Assembly (NCBI RefSeq): GCF_001552215.1 | Contig: NZ_BCQT01000023.1 | Coordinates: 168,527-232,526, forward strand | Direction of reading: 5' to 3' | Origin: Actinomadura macra NBRC 14102 | GTDB taxonomy: Bacteria > Actinomycetota > Actinomycetes > Streptosporangiales > Streptosporangiaceae | DNA: 64,000 nt | Shown: positions 1 through 10,575 of the stretch, in pieces | Layout of the letters: every line of letters starts with the position of its first letter | Numbering within the stretch: position 1 is the stretch's first letter | The notes under the pieces: generated by a model | What the model was told of the DNA's origin: nothing | Databases searched by the model: none | What the model saw: the letters and a program-made list of their open reading frames with translations, nothing else | Translations under genes and position numbers: made by a program

Positions 1-615
1 GTGCGCCAGCAGCGCCCAGTTGTGACCCGCCTTGGGGCTCTTCGCGAAACCCAGCCCCGGGTCGAGCACGATCAGGGACGGATCGACTCCCTCTTCCAGC
101 ACGGCGTCCACCCGGTGCAGCAGTTCGTCACGCACCTCGTGAACAACGTCGGCGTAGACGGCGCGGGTCTGCATGTCGTGGCTGTGACCCCGCCAGTGCA
201 TCACGACGTAAGGGACGCCCGCGGCCGCGACGACCCTCGGCATCTCCGGGTCGGCCAGGCCGCCGCTCACGTCGTTCACCAGCCGGGCACCGGCCGCCAC
301 CGCCGCCTCGGCCGCCTCTGCGCGCATGGTGTCGACGCTGACGGGAACGTTCTCATCGGTAAGCGCCTCGATGACCGGCACGACGCGGCGCAGTTCCTCC
401 TCCAGCGACACGCGCTGGGCACCGGGCCGGGTGGATTCTCCGCCCACGTCCACGATGTCGGCGCCCTCGGCGACGAGGTCCAGCCCATGCCGGATGGCCT
501 TTTCCGGGTCGAACCAGGCGCCGCCGTCGGAGAACGAATCGGGGGTGACGTTGACCACGCCCATGACAAGGCAGCGCCCTGGCGCGGGCAACCCCCGAAC
601 AACGGGACTGGTCAT
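1..615 (-). CDS. folP: Dihydropteroate synthase, 3' end outside window
   Basis: Condenses p-aminobenzoate with dihydropterin pyrophosphate in cytosolic folate synthesis. The 205 visible codons start at ATG 613-615. They carry the first pterin-binding motif (GVVNVTPDSFSDGG), the second (GGESTRPGA), the SVDTMRA segment, the LVNDVSGG motif and the DPGLGFAKS motif. The frame is open to base 1, so roughly the last quarter of the protein lies off the left edge. It follows folE on the same strand with a 197-bp gap that holds a strong hairpin, so it may have its own promoter. The product assignment is firm because all canonical motifs occur in order. Confidence 0.95.
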   Translation of the reverse strand, partial: MTSPVVRGLPAPGRCLVMGVVNVTPDSFSDGGAWFDPEKAIRHGLDLVAEGADIVDVGGESTRPGAQRVSLEEELRRVVPVIEALTDENVPVSVDTMRAEAAEAAVAAGARLVNDVSGGLADPEMPRVVAAAGVPYVVMHWRGHSHDMQTRAVYADVVHEVRDELLHRVDAVLEEGVDPSLIVLDPGLGFAKSPKAGHNWALLAH

Positions 616-738
616 ATGACCAAGCCTATGCCTTGATCTCACCGCTCCGGGGCGGCCCCCGAGCCGCCGAACGTCGGTGGGGCAAAGCCCGAGAAAGCCC
701 GGCGGCCGGAACCCGGCGCCTGGGCCTACGCAGACAGA

Positions 739-787
739 GAACGTCTGAACGGGCCTCAGTTTGACGCTGAGGCCCGTTCAGGCGTTC
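739..787 (-). terminator. Strong hairpin between folE and folP
   Basis: A 21-bp stem (739-759 with 767-787, including one G-U pair) closes a 7-nt loop; the inner 15 bp (745-759/767-781) are perfect. It lies directly after folE on the minus strand. No clear U tract follows, so it may attenuate rather than fully terminate transcription into folP. Confidence 0.6.
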
Positions 788-812
788 CGAGGACTCGGGA
801 TAGGTTCGGCGA

Positions 813-1427
813 TCAGGAGCGGCCGAGGATCAAGCTCATCGCCTCGGCGCGGGTCTCTGCATGATCGCGGAAGTCGCCGCGCACGGCCGAGGTCACCGTC
901 TTCGCGCCCGGCTTGCGCACCCCGCGCATCGTCATGCACAGATGCTCGGCCTCGATCACGACGATCGCACCGCGCGGCTCCAGCACGCTCATCATCGCGT
1001 CCGCCACCTGGCTGGTCAGCCGCTCCTGCACCTGCGGACGGCGGGCGAAGACGTCCACCAGCCTGGCCAGCTTCGACAGGCCCGTGATCTGGCCCTTCTT
1101 GTTCGGTGTGTAACCCACGTGGGCGACACCGTGGAACGGCACCAGATGGTGCTCGCACACGCTGTACACCTCGATGTCCTTCACCAGGACCATTTCTTCA
1201 TGGTCGGCGTCGAAGACCGTGGTCAGCGCGTCCTCCGGACGCTGGCGCAGGCCGGCGAACTGCTCGGCGTACGCCCGTGCCACCCTCGCCGGGGTGTCGC
1301 GGAGCCCGTCGCGATCGGGGTCCTCCCCGATCGCGAACAGGATCTCGCGCACCGCCTTCTCGATCCGCGCATGGTCGAACCCAGGCGGATCGTCCTGCAT
1401 CGGCGCATCGTCGTACGGGATGGCCAA
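813..1427 (-). CDS. folE: GTP cyclohydrolase I
   Basis: Converts GTP to 7,8-dihydroneopterin triphosphate, the first step of tetrahydrofolate synthesis, as a cytosolic homodecamer. The 204-aa length is normal. Zinc ligands and signature are visible in VYSVCEHHLVPFHG and in HLCMTMRGV (Cys, His, Cys). The GLSKLARLVDVFARRPQVQE segment is the family signature. It starts 5 nt after the ftsH stop, so the two are cotranscribed. The ftsH-folE-folP order is a known actinobacterial arrangement. Confidence 0.97.
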   Translation of the reverse strand: MAIPYDDAPMQDDPPGFDHARIEKAVREILFAIGEDPDRDGLRDTPARVARAYAEQFAGLRQRPEDALTTVFDADHEEMVLVKDIEVYSVCEHHLVPFHGVAHVGYTPNKKGQITGLSKLARLVDVFARRPQVQERLTSQVADAMMSVLEPRGAIVVIEAEHLCMTMRGVRKPGAKTVTSAVRGDFRDHAETRAEAMSLILGRS

Positions 1428-1432
1428 GACGA

Positions 1433-3448
<2,016 letters not shown>

Positions 3449-3889
3449 TTATCCGGTTACCCCTTCGGGGCCCGTCCCTCCTGACCAACGTCTGTGTGCG
3501 ATCCTCGCCCGTCCCGGGGGGCGGACGCCACTGCGACCAACAAAGGCCCGTCGCCCGGGTTCCGGACCCACCGAGGCGATCTCCCTCAGATGGATCCCTG
3601 ACCCGATGGCCCGGAACACCGACGGTACACCGCAGTGCGCAGGAGACGCAGCCAGCGCCGATCTCCTGATCCTGTCCATATACCCGTCAACGACCTTTGC
3701 AACGATCCGTCACGGTCCCTTGTTCCCCGCCACCCTCGTCAAGCCCGTCACCAACCTGCGGACAACCCGAATCCGCGGGTCCGTCCGGCGCACGTCCGAG
3801 AAGGCGTTGCCGCACGTCCGTCCGATGGGTTCCACCGACCTTGGTGCCGGGTCCGAGTTGGCCTGGATGCGGCCTCGCACCTCACCTGG
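3449..3889. other. Intergenic leader between hpt and ftsH
   Basis: These 441 bp contain no convincing gene. A short minus-strand frame (about 3449-3679) starts without a clear ribosome site and has shadow-like composition. An AT-richer patch around 3677-3716 (minus strand TTGCAA ... TATATG) could contain the ftsH promoter, but spacing is poor. No riboswitch-like structure was recognised. Confidence 0.4.
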
Positions 3890-4453
3890 TCAGGTGCCGG
3901 CCCCCCCGTACACGTGCGGTGCCAGGGTGCCGACGAACGGCAGGTTCCTGTACTTCTCCGCATAGTCGAGCCCGTACCCGATGACAAACTCGTTCGGGAT
4001 GTCGAACCCGATGTACTTCACATCGATCTCAGTCTTGACCGCCTCGGGCTTGCGCAGCAGGGCACAGATCTCCAGCGAAGCGGGGCCACGCGAAAGCAGG
4101 TTGCTGACCAGCCACGACAGAGTGAGACCCGAATCGACGATGTCCTCCACGATGAGCACGTGGCGGTCGAGGATGTCGGTGTCCAGATCCTTGAGGATAC
4201 GCACGACACCGGACGACTTGGTCCCTGAGCCGTACGACGACACCGCCATCCAGTCCATCGACGCGGGCGTATGAAGCGCGCGCGCAAGATCCGCCATGAT
4301 CATGACGGCCCCCTTGAGGACCCCGACGAGCAGTAGATCCTTACCCGCGTAGTCGGCGTCGATCTGCCCGGCGAGCTCCCTGACCTTGTCCTGCAACTGG
4401 TTCTCGGGGATCAGTACTTTCGCAAGGTCCGTGCCCAGGTCCTTCTCGTCCAC
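3890..4453 (-). CDS. hpt: Hypoxanthine phosphoribosyltransferase
   Basis: Salvages hypoxanthine and guanine to IMP and GMP using PRPP in the cytosol. The PRPP-binding loop reads VLIVEDIVDSGLT with its two acidic residues. LLVGVLKGAVMIMADL is the substrate-side N-terminal segment, and the FVIGYGLDYAEKYRNLP C-terminus is typical. The GTG at 4453 is chosen because GAAGG lies 7 nt upstream and gives the usual 187 aa. A longer frame to 4543 adds an unconserved Arg-rich stretch. It lies 99 bp after tilS; the tilS-hpt order is widely conserved. Confidence 0.95.
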   Translation of the reverse strand: MDEKDLGTDLAKVLIPENQLQDKVRELAGQIDADYAGKDLLLVGVLKGAVMIMADLARALHTPASMDWMAVSSYGSGTKSSGVVRILKDLDTDILDRHVLIVEDIVDSGLTLSWLVSNLLSRGPASLEICALLRKPEAVKTEIDVKYIGFDIPNEFVIGYGLDYAEKYRNLPFVGTLAPHVYGGAGT

Positions 4454-4552
4454 AACCCCACCTTCATCGCTGTGACACTCCCCCGCCCGGCGGGACGGGC
4501 GCCGCCGTGGCGCGGCGGACGCACCGTGTGACGCTTCGCACACCGCGCGACA

Positions 4553-5599
4553 TCAAGCCGGGCCGAACAGCAGCCTCCCATACCTCCGGAACGCTCGAAG
4601 GCCCCCCGGGAGATCGACGTGCCGCTGGCCATGCCAGGCCGTGACCAGCCGATCCACTGCATCGACATGGACGGCCGCGAGCGTACCCGGTGGGCTGCCG
4701 GCTTTGACGGCCGCCTTCCGCAACACCCGGGTACGAACGGCTCTGGGCAGGTCACCGAGCCCTTCCAGCCGGATCCCCACAAGAACGACTGTCTCCCCGG
4801 TGCTGGCCTCCCCGGTGCTGGCCTCCTCGGGGTCTGTGAGCTCTGCGAAGGTCCGTTCGGCGAGGTCATCGAGAGCATCCGCGTCGTCCCGCAACATCCG
4901 GGCCGTCCTAGCGAGCGCCTCGGCGACTCCTGGTCCAAGAGCCTTTTCCAAAGCGGGCAAGGCTTCGTGCCGGACGCGCACGCGTGCGTAGGACGGATCG
5001 TCATTGTGCGGGTCGTCCCACGGTTCCAACCCCATGGCCAGGCAGGCCCTGCGGATGGTCGCCCGATCGAGTTCCAAGAAGGGGCGCAGATAGTTCACGC
5101 TCGTCCCCCTGTCTGCGACCGACCGCGTGAAGGACGAGGGCATGCCGGACAGAGACCGAGCACCGGAACCGCGAGCCAACCCCAGGAGAACGGTCTCCGC
5201 TTGGTCGTCCCTGGTGTGGCCCAGAAGCACGGCCGCAGCTCTCAAGCGGCCCGCCGCATCGTCCAAGGCGCCGTAGCGGGCATTGCGAGCCGCGTTCTCC
5301 ACTCCGCCCTGCGCACCGACTGAGACGGCGATCGAACCGACCGGATCCAGGCCGAGGCCGACAAGAGTGCGGACGACAGTGTCGGCACGCGTGTCGGAGC
5401 CGTCCTGGAGGCCATGGTCGATCGTGACCGCACCCGCCGAGCGCCCGGATCGGGGAGCCTCGAACGCCAGCGCCCCTGCCAGCGCCAGAGAGTCGGCGCC
5501 ACCGCTGCAGGCCGCGAGCACCAGCGCACCGGGCGGCAGAGCGCCGATCGTCCCGCGCACGGCGAGACGTACCGCCGCCACCGCCGGATCAGGCCCCAT
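4553..5599 (-). CDS. tilS: tRNA(Ile)-lysidine synthetase
   Basis: Attaches lysine to C34 of the CAU-anticodon tRNA-Ile, converting it to an AUA decoder; essential. The N-type ATP pyrophosphatase loop SGGADS is at residues 32-37. LLGHTRDDQAETVLLGLARG and the NYLRPFLE...R segments are family motifs. Length 348 aa is normal for the actinobacterial form. AGAGG lies 6 nt before the ATG. The C-terminal half contains a perfect ASTGE duplication (about 4799-4828), a likely slippage product in a linker. Confidence 0.94.
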   Translation of the reverse strand: MGPDPAVAAVRLAVRGTIGALPPGALVLAACSGGADSLALAGALAFEAPRSGRSAGAVTIDHGLQDGSDTRADTVVRTLVGLGLDPVGSIAVSVGAQGGVENAARNARYGALDDAAGRLRAAAVLLGHTRDDQAETVLLGLARGSGARSLSGMPSSFTRSVADRGTSVNYLRPFLELDRATIRRACLAMGLEPWDDPHNDDPSYARVRVRHEALPALEKALGPGVAEALARTARMLRDDADALDDLAERTFAELTDPEEASTGEASTGETVVLVGIRLEGLGDLPRAVRTRVLRKAAVKAGSPPGTLAAVHVDAVDRLVTAWHGQRHVDLPGGLRAFRRYGRLLFGPA

Positions 5600-5643
5600 G
5601 GAAAACCTCTACCACCACGCAGTGGTGGGCGTGAAACGGTCGA

Positions 5644-6768
5644 TCAGGCTTCACTGGCCTCCGGCGGTGCCGCATCGATGGCCTGAGGACCGACCACACG
5701 GCCTATCCACAGAGCCGGCTCCTTGATCTCGTCGTGGGTCGGCAAGCTCTCGGGGGAGTCCCAGACCTGGTTGAACCCGCTCATACCGACTTCGGCGACG
5801 ACCCGGCGCACGAACCGCGACCCCTCCGCGTACTGCTTCATCTTGAGGTCGATACCGAGCAGCCGCCGGATGGTCTTGTCCAGCTTGGAGCCGCCGTCGC
5901 GCCGCCCCTGGAACCGCGACCGGATCTGCTGCACCGAGGGCACGACCTCGGGCCCGACCGCGTCCATGACGTAGTCGCCATGCCCCTCGACCAGGGTCAT
6001 CACCGCGGTGAGCCGGTCGAGGATCTTGCGCTGCTCGGGGCTCTGGATCGCGTCGATGAGGTTGGCGTCGCCACCGCGGACGGCATCGGCGACCGCCTCG
6101 GCCGCGTCCCGGATGCGGTCCAGCATGACACCGGGATCGAGGTCGGACGCGAGCAGGAACTGGGTCATCTGGTCCTGCACGTATTCGCGCAGCCAGGGGA
6201 CTCCCGTGAACTGGGCTCGGTGCGTCTCTTCGTGCAGGCAGACCCACAAGCGGAAGTCACGCGCATCCACACCGAGTTCCTGCTCCACGTGCACGATGTT
6301 GGGCGCTACGAGGGTGAGCCTCCCCGTAGGAGCACGCCCTGACGGGTCCGGGGGCAGGAACAGTTCGTACTGGCCGAGGACTCTGCTGGCCATGTACGCG
6401 AGAATCGCACCCACCTGCATGCCCGTGACACGTGAACCGACGGCCTGGACGACCACGTTCCCGGCGCCGCCGAGTGGCCCGGCGCCGCGGCGCTCGGACA
6501 TCTGCTCCATGAGCGGTTCGAGGACCACCCGGAAGCCGTCCACGTTCGCCCGGATCCACCCGGGCCTGTCCACGATCGTCGCCGGGGCCGGATCGACCTC
6601 GGAGGCCATGCCGGTGAAGTCTCGGACGTGCCCATGGGCGAGCTTCGACAGCTCGCGCAGCTCCGCCACCACCTCACGGGCCTCGGCATGGCTGACCTGG
6701 GGGCCCGGCCTGACGAGCCGGGTACCGGCCTGGACCGCCACGTTCCAGTCGATCATTGAGGCGCTCAT
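5644..6768 (-). CDS. Zinc-dependent metalloprotease, DUF2342/zincin_2 family
   Basis: Predicted zinc hydrolase of the actinobacterial DUF2342 family, which has been noted near coenzyme F420 genes; substrate unknown. The zinc site HEETH is visible in LWVCLHEETHRAQF. The C-terminus FNQVWDSPESLPTHDEI is also typical of the family. ATG 6768 is preferred because GGTGG lies 5 nt upstream and the longer frame to 6831 adds no conserved sequence. No signal peptide is visible, so it is probably cytosolic. It sits between tilS (44-bp gap) and a PBP4-like gene, the same place as M. tuberculosis Rv3626c. Confidence 0.85.
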   Translation of the reverse strand: MSASMIDWNVAVQAGTRLVRPGPQVSHAEAREVVAELRELSKLAHGHVRDFTGMASEVDPAPATIVDRPGWIRANVDGFRVVLEPLMEQMSERRGAGPLGGAGNVVVQAVGSRVTGMQVGAILAYMASRVLGQYELFLPPDPSGRAPTGRLTLVAPNIVHVEQELGVDARDFRLWVCLHEETHRAQFTGVPWLREYVQDQMTQFLLASDLDPGVMLDRIRDAAEAVADAVRGGDANLIDAIQSPEQRKILDRLTAVMTLVEGHGDYVMDAVGPEVVPSVQQIRSRFQGRRDGGSKLDKTIRRLLGIDLKMKQYAEGSRFVRRVVAEVGMSGFNQVWDSPESLPTHDEIKEPALWIGRVVGPQAIDAAPPEASEA

Positions 6769-6938
6769 GTACTCCACCGTACGTTTCGGAGACGGCGCCG
6801 GAGCGCCCCTGCACAATCGTTCAACGAACAACTGTTCTGGTTATCTCCCGTACGGCTCCGCCCACACACTGACCGCCACACACTGACCGCCGCACGCCAC
6901 CCGCCACCCGCCGCTCCTCGCCCGTCCCATGTGGGGCG

Positions 6939-8330
6939 TCAGCCACAACCGCATGTCGCCACGGCAGCGGCCAACTGGTCGAGCTTCCCCGGATCCACCG
7001 GCCCCTTGCCGTCCCCTGCCATGAACGCGAACGCCAGCAGCCGCCCATCGGCGTCATGAGCGACGCCCGCGAGCGTGCTGACACCCGACAGCGTCCCGGT
7101 CTTCGCACGCACGACCCCAGCGCCCGCTTGGCTCACCGGGACCGTGTAACGGGGCGGACGCAGTGTCCCGGAGAAGCCAGCGACCGGCAGTCCCGTGATC
7201 ACCGCGCGCAGTTCGGGACGCTCCGGTGCGGCGGCGAGCGAGACGATACGGGCGAGCGCGATAGGCGAGATCCGGTTGCGTGGCGAGAGTCCGCTTCCGT
7301 CGTTGACCAGGACCCCGTCCGCGACTCCGAGCCTGGCGAGTACCTGGCGCACCGCCTGCGCCGCCCCCGCGAACGATGCCTGACGGCCCATCTTGATGGC
7401 GACCTGCCTTGCCATGGCCTCCGCGACATCGTTGTCGCTATCGGTCAGCAAGTGCTCGACCAGGGCCGACACCGGCGGCGACTGCACCGCGCCCAGCTGC
7501 GCCGCACCCTTCTGCGCCACGGCCTGACGCCCGGCCTTGGCGGAGACCCCGTTCCTGGAGAGAAGACGCGCGAACGCGGTAGCTGCCGCCGCGGGCGGGT
7601 CGTTGACCCGGGCGTTTCGTGTCGGGTCTGCTGGGGAGACTCGCCCCTCGTCCACGGTCAGCGCACTCACGGGAGCGAGTTCACCATCAGGCAGGTAGTT
7701 GGGCTTCCAACTGGGAGCCGTAGAAGGCCCCTGATACGCCGATGCGTCGTAGTTCACGCGCACACGCATCACTCCGGACGACTTGAGCGCCGAAGCGGTC
7801 TGCTTCGCCAGCTCCGCAAGCGAGGCATACGGCGGATGACCCGCGCCCGGGCGCGCTGGTAGAGCCGTCAGTGTGGGATCCCCACCGCCGACCAGGACCA
7901 CACCACCGCCGGGATTGCGCACCGCACGGGTGATGATCCGATGCTGGGGACCGACCGAGGCCAGCACGGCCACCGATGTCGCCAGCTTGGTCGTCGACGC
8001 CGGGGTCGCCGGCTGGCCGGCGCGCTGCTCGAAGAGCGGGCGGCGGGTCACGGCGTCGATGACGACCGCGTTTATCTTCGCCCCCGGACCACCGATCAGA
8101 GGCGACAACCGTCCCGCGAGAGCGGAGGCGTTCGGAGCGCGGGCCGCCGCCGGATCGGCCGCGGGGATCCCGCCCGGCGCCTGCACAAGGTCACGCGCGG
8201 CCACGGAAGGCGGTTGTGGCGACAGATGCCGCTCCGGTGTGAGTTTTACCACTGCAAGCCCAGCTGCGACGATGAAAACATTAAGGAGGGACAGTGACAG
8301 CACCGCCAGGGCCCCGACCCGTCCTGGCAC
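6939..8330 (-). CDS. dacB: D-alanyl-D-alanine carboxypeptidase/endopeptidase (PBP4, S13)
   Basis: Trims or cleaves peptidoglycan stem peptides outside the membrane. A signal or anchor helix covers about residues 8-29. The active-site motifs are S112-T-T-K115, S298-D-N300 and K410-T-G412, in the order and spacing of family S13. GTG 8330 is chosen because GAGAGGGG ends 7 nt upstream; TTG or GTG starts further out (8363, 8360) lack such a site. Length 463 aa is normal. The C-terminus ends in Cys-Gly-Cys-Gly. Divergent from ppa, as in Rv3627c/Rv3628. Confidence 0.93.
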   Translation of the reverse strand: MPGRVGALAVLSLSLLNVFIVAAGLAVVKLTPERHLSPQPPSVAARDLVQAPGGIPAADPAAARAPNASALAGRLSPLIGGPGAKINAVVIDAVTRRPLFEQRAGQPATPASTTKLATSVAVLASVGPQHRIITRAVRNPGGGVVLVGGGDPTLTALPARPGAGHPPYASLAELAKQTASALKSSGVMRVRVNYDASAYQGPSTAPSWKPNYLPDGELAPVSALTVDEGRVSPADPTRNARVNDPPAAAATAFARLLSRNGVSAKAGRQAVAQKGAAQLGAVQSPPVSALVEHLLTDSDNDVAEAMARQVAIKMGRQASFAGAAQAVRQVLARLGVADGVLVNDGSGLSPRNRISPIALARIVSLAAAPERPELRAVITGLPVAGFSGTLRPPRYTVPVSQAGAGVVRAKTGTLSGVSTLAGVAHDADGRLLAFAFMAGDGKGPVDPGKLDQLAAAVATCGCG

Positions 8331-8469
8331 GTGACCGCCCCTCTCCCACTCAGCACTCACCAACGTGCGACATCCTTATACAAGGGAACACACCCTGTGG
8401 GGCCGGCCTCGCCCCGCACAGTGTCCCGAAAGACTATTCACTGCGACCGCGCAGGGAGCGGAGGACATC

Positions 8470-8961
8470 TTGGATTTCGACGTCACCATTGAGATCCCGA
8501 AGGGTCAGCGGAACAAGTACGAGGTGGATCACGAGTCCGGCCGCATCCGACTCGATCGCATGCTGTTCACCTCGACGCAGTACCCCGCCGACTACGGGTT
8601 CATCGAACACACCCTGGGCGAGGATGGGGACCCGCTGGACGCGTTGGTCCTGCTCCAGGAGCCGACCTTCCCCGGTTGCCTGATCCGCTGCCGCGCGGTG
8701 GGCATGTTCCGGATGACGGACGAGGCCGGTGGTGACGACAAGGTCCTCTGCGTCCCCGCGACAGACCCGCGCATGGAGCACCTGCGCGACATCCACCACG
8801 TCGCGGAGTTCGACCGGCTGGAGATCCAGCACTTCTTCGAGGTCTACAAGGACCTGGAGCCTGGGAAGTCTGTGGAGGGCGCCAGCTGGGTGGGCCGTGT
8901 CGAGGCTGAGGCCGAGATCGAGCGCTCGCGCAAGCGCGCGGTCGACCAAGGCGGCCACTGA
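8470..8961 (+). CDS. ppa: Inorganic pyrophosphatase
   Basis: Hydrolyses pyrophosphate in the cytosol, pulling biosynthetic reactions forward. Family I signature DGDPLDALVLLQEPT supplies the Mg-binding aspartates; also present are EIPKGQRNKYE and the YPADYGFI strand. TTG 8470 is chosen because GGAGG lies 5 nt upstream and the resulting 163 aa, beginning (M)DFDVTIEIPKG, matches the family length exactly. An upstream ATG at 8365 would add 35 unconserved residues. Followed by a strong terminator hairpin. Confidence 0.97.
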   Translation: MDFDVTIEIPKGQRNKYEVDHESGRIRLDRMLFTSTQYPADYGFIEHTLGEDGDPLDALVLLQEPTFPGCLIRCRAVGMFRMTDEAGGDDKVLCVPATDPRMEHLRDIHHVAEFDRLEIQHFFEVYKDLEPGKSVEGASWVGRVEAEAEIERSRKRAVDQGGH

Positions 8962-9057
8962 GCGGTGCCCGGTCCTGGTGACCGGCTGGGTCGCGCTCAG
9001 GTAGTGAGTCGCGGACGGCGCTGATCCGCTCCCGCCGCCCACGCGACAGAGATCTGG

Positions 9058-9093
9058 GAACCCTTCCGTACGGAATGCCGTACGGAAGGGTTC
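9058..9093 (+). terminator. Intrinsic terminator after ppa
   Basis: A perfect 16-bp stem (9058-9073 with 9078-9093) with a 4-nt loop is followed on the plus strand by the T-rich run TTGTCTT. It lies between the convergent ppa and NlpC/P60 genes. Confidence 0.8.
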
Positions 9094-9162
9094 TTGTCTT
9101 GGTGCTGCCTACGATGCCCTTGGGCGCCCGGAAGGGACGCTGGTCCGACTTGATGCCGGAGG

Positions 9163-10464
9163 TCAACCGGACGGGCGGGTGGCGCCTATCAGGCCGTTCC
9201 GCTCGATGCTGGAGATGCGCACACGTGCGCCGGTGTAGGGGGCTTCCACCATGCGCCTCGCGCCGATGTAGATGCCCACGTGGTGGATCGTGTCCGGGTT
9301 GGACGTGTCTCTCGCGAAGAAGACCAGATCTCCCGGACGGAGCGCCTCCAGCGGAACGTGAGGCCCGGAGGTCCACTGCGTGCCGGTCCAATGGTCGAGT
9401 CGCACGCCGACCTGGTTCCACGCGTACATGGCAAGGCCGGAGCAGTCGAAGCCGAGGGTTCCCGTGCCCTGCCCCGATCCGTAACTAGGCCCGTTGGCCG
9501 TACCCCCACCCCAGGAGTACGGGGTGCCAAGCCACCGCAATGCCGCACGCGCGACGAGCGCGCCACGGGCCGCAGAGCTGGCCAGCGCGGCGGCCGGTCG
9601 TCCTGACCCCATCGAGTCGGAACGGGCCTTGGCCTCTTCCAATGCCCTTTTTCGCGAGCGCTTCAGCTCGGTGACATGCGCCTCGGCCTTGCCGAGACGT
9701 CGTTCAAGCGTTCGCTTATCCGCTTCGATGCGCTGGACCGACGTCTGCTGCTGGTCCACCGCGTCCTGCGCAAGGCGTTTGGTGTCCTCGGCACGCCTTG
9801 TCGCGGCACCTTGTTCGTCGAACGCGACCTTCGCTTGTCTTCGGAAGACTTCCGCGACGTTCTGGGAAGCCTCCAACCGGTGGACGAACCCGGCGCGTTG
9901 CTTGGCGAGCACCTCGACGATCCCGGCCCTGTCCATGAAGCCTTGGGGGCCACCATTCCCGACGAGGGCGGACGACATCTGGTCATAGCCGGTGTTGTGC
10001 TGATAAGCCTGCGCGGCGAACGTCGCTAGTTCCGCCTGGCTCTGCGCCACCCGCCGACTTGCCTGGACGAGTCGCACCTGGCTGTCCCGGTATGCCTGTT
10101 GGGCACGTTCCAACTTGACCCGTTCACCGTTGAAACGCTCGACAGCACCCTCAGCGGTGACCGCGAGCCTGTCGAGCTCACCGTCCGCCTGCACGAGCAT
10201 GGCCGTTGTCCGGCCCACCTCGGCGGCACGCGCCTCGGCCTGATGCTCGCCCTGCTCCACATCCTCGGCGGTGGGTGCGGGCTTGGCCGCGGCATGCACA
10301 GGTGTGGTCGGCAGCACCATGCTCATCCCGAGCACCATGCTGACCGAAAACGCGATGCTGGTCGAAAAGGCGATGCTGGTCGAAAACGCGATGAAGCGCA
10401 GCGTCACGCCGCAGATGGAGGAAGAGATCCGCTGATGGCGAAGACCCGCTGTGCTCGATGCCAT
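9163..10464 (-). CDS. Secreted NlpC/P60 peptidoglycan endopeptidase with coiled coil
   Basis: Predicted D,L-endopeptidase of the RipA/CwlO type acting on peptidoglycan outside the cell. A signal sequence (about 15-60) is followed by a long coiled coil (about 65-285) and a C-terminal NlpC/P60 domain, with catalytic Cys in FDCSGLAMYAW and His in TIHHVGIYIG. ATG 10464 has GGAGGA 7 nt upstream. The signal region is unusual: it is built from short tandem repeats (AFSTSI, AFSTSI, AFSVSM, VLGMSM) encoded by 18-bp DNA repeats. Convergent with ppa and shares its terminator region. Confidence 0.9.
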   Translation of the reverse strand: MASSTAGLRHQRISSSICGVTLRFIAFSTSIAFSTSIAFSVSMVLGMSMVLPTTPVHAAAKPAPTAEDVEQGEHQAEARAAEVGRTTAMLVQADGELDRLAVTAEGAVERFNGERVKLERAQQAYRDSQVRLVQASRRVAQSQAELATFAAQAYQHNTGYDQMSSALVGNGGPQGFMDRAGIVEVLAKQRAGFVHRLEASQNVAEVFRRQAKVAFDEQGAATRRAEDTKRLAQDAVDQQQTSVQRIEADKRTLERRLGKAEAHVTELKRSRKRALEEAKARSDSMGSGRPAAALASSAARGALVARAALRWLGTPYSWGGGTANGPSYGSGQGTGTLGFDCSGLAMYAWNQVGVRLDHWTGTQWTSGPHVPLEALRPGDLVFFARDTSNPDTIHHVGIYIGARRMVEAPYTGARVRISSIERNGLIGATRPSG

Positions 10465-10575
10465 GCACACGTCCTCCCCGCAGCCTGTTTTACTTAGCGC
10501 AAACGATCACCTACGAAGAGTAGTTCACTTGGGCAACGATCGGAACTTTCCCAGCCCAGCCCCGGAGGATGGTCA

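Noticed and set aside
3449..3679. 76-codon minus-strand frame upstream of ftsH
   Set aside because: No ribosome site, no motifs; low-complexity Arg/Gly content fits non-coding GC-rich DNA.
8294..8683. Plus-strand GTG frame with an excellent AAGGAGGG site
   Set aside because: It overlaps dacB and then ppa in another frame, and its product has no recognisable features; the SD match is taken as chance.
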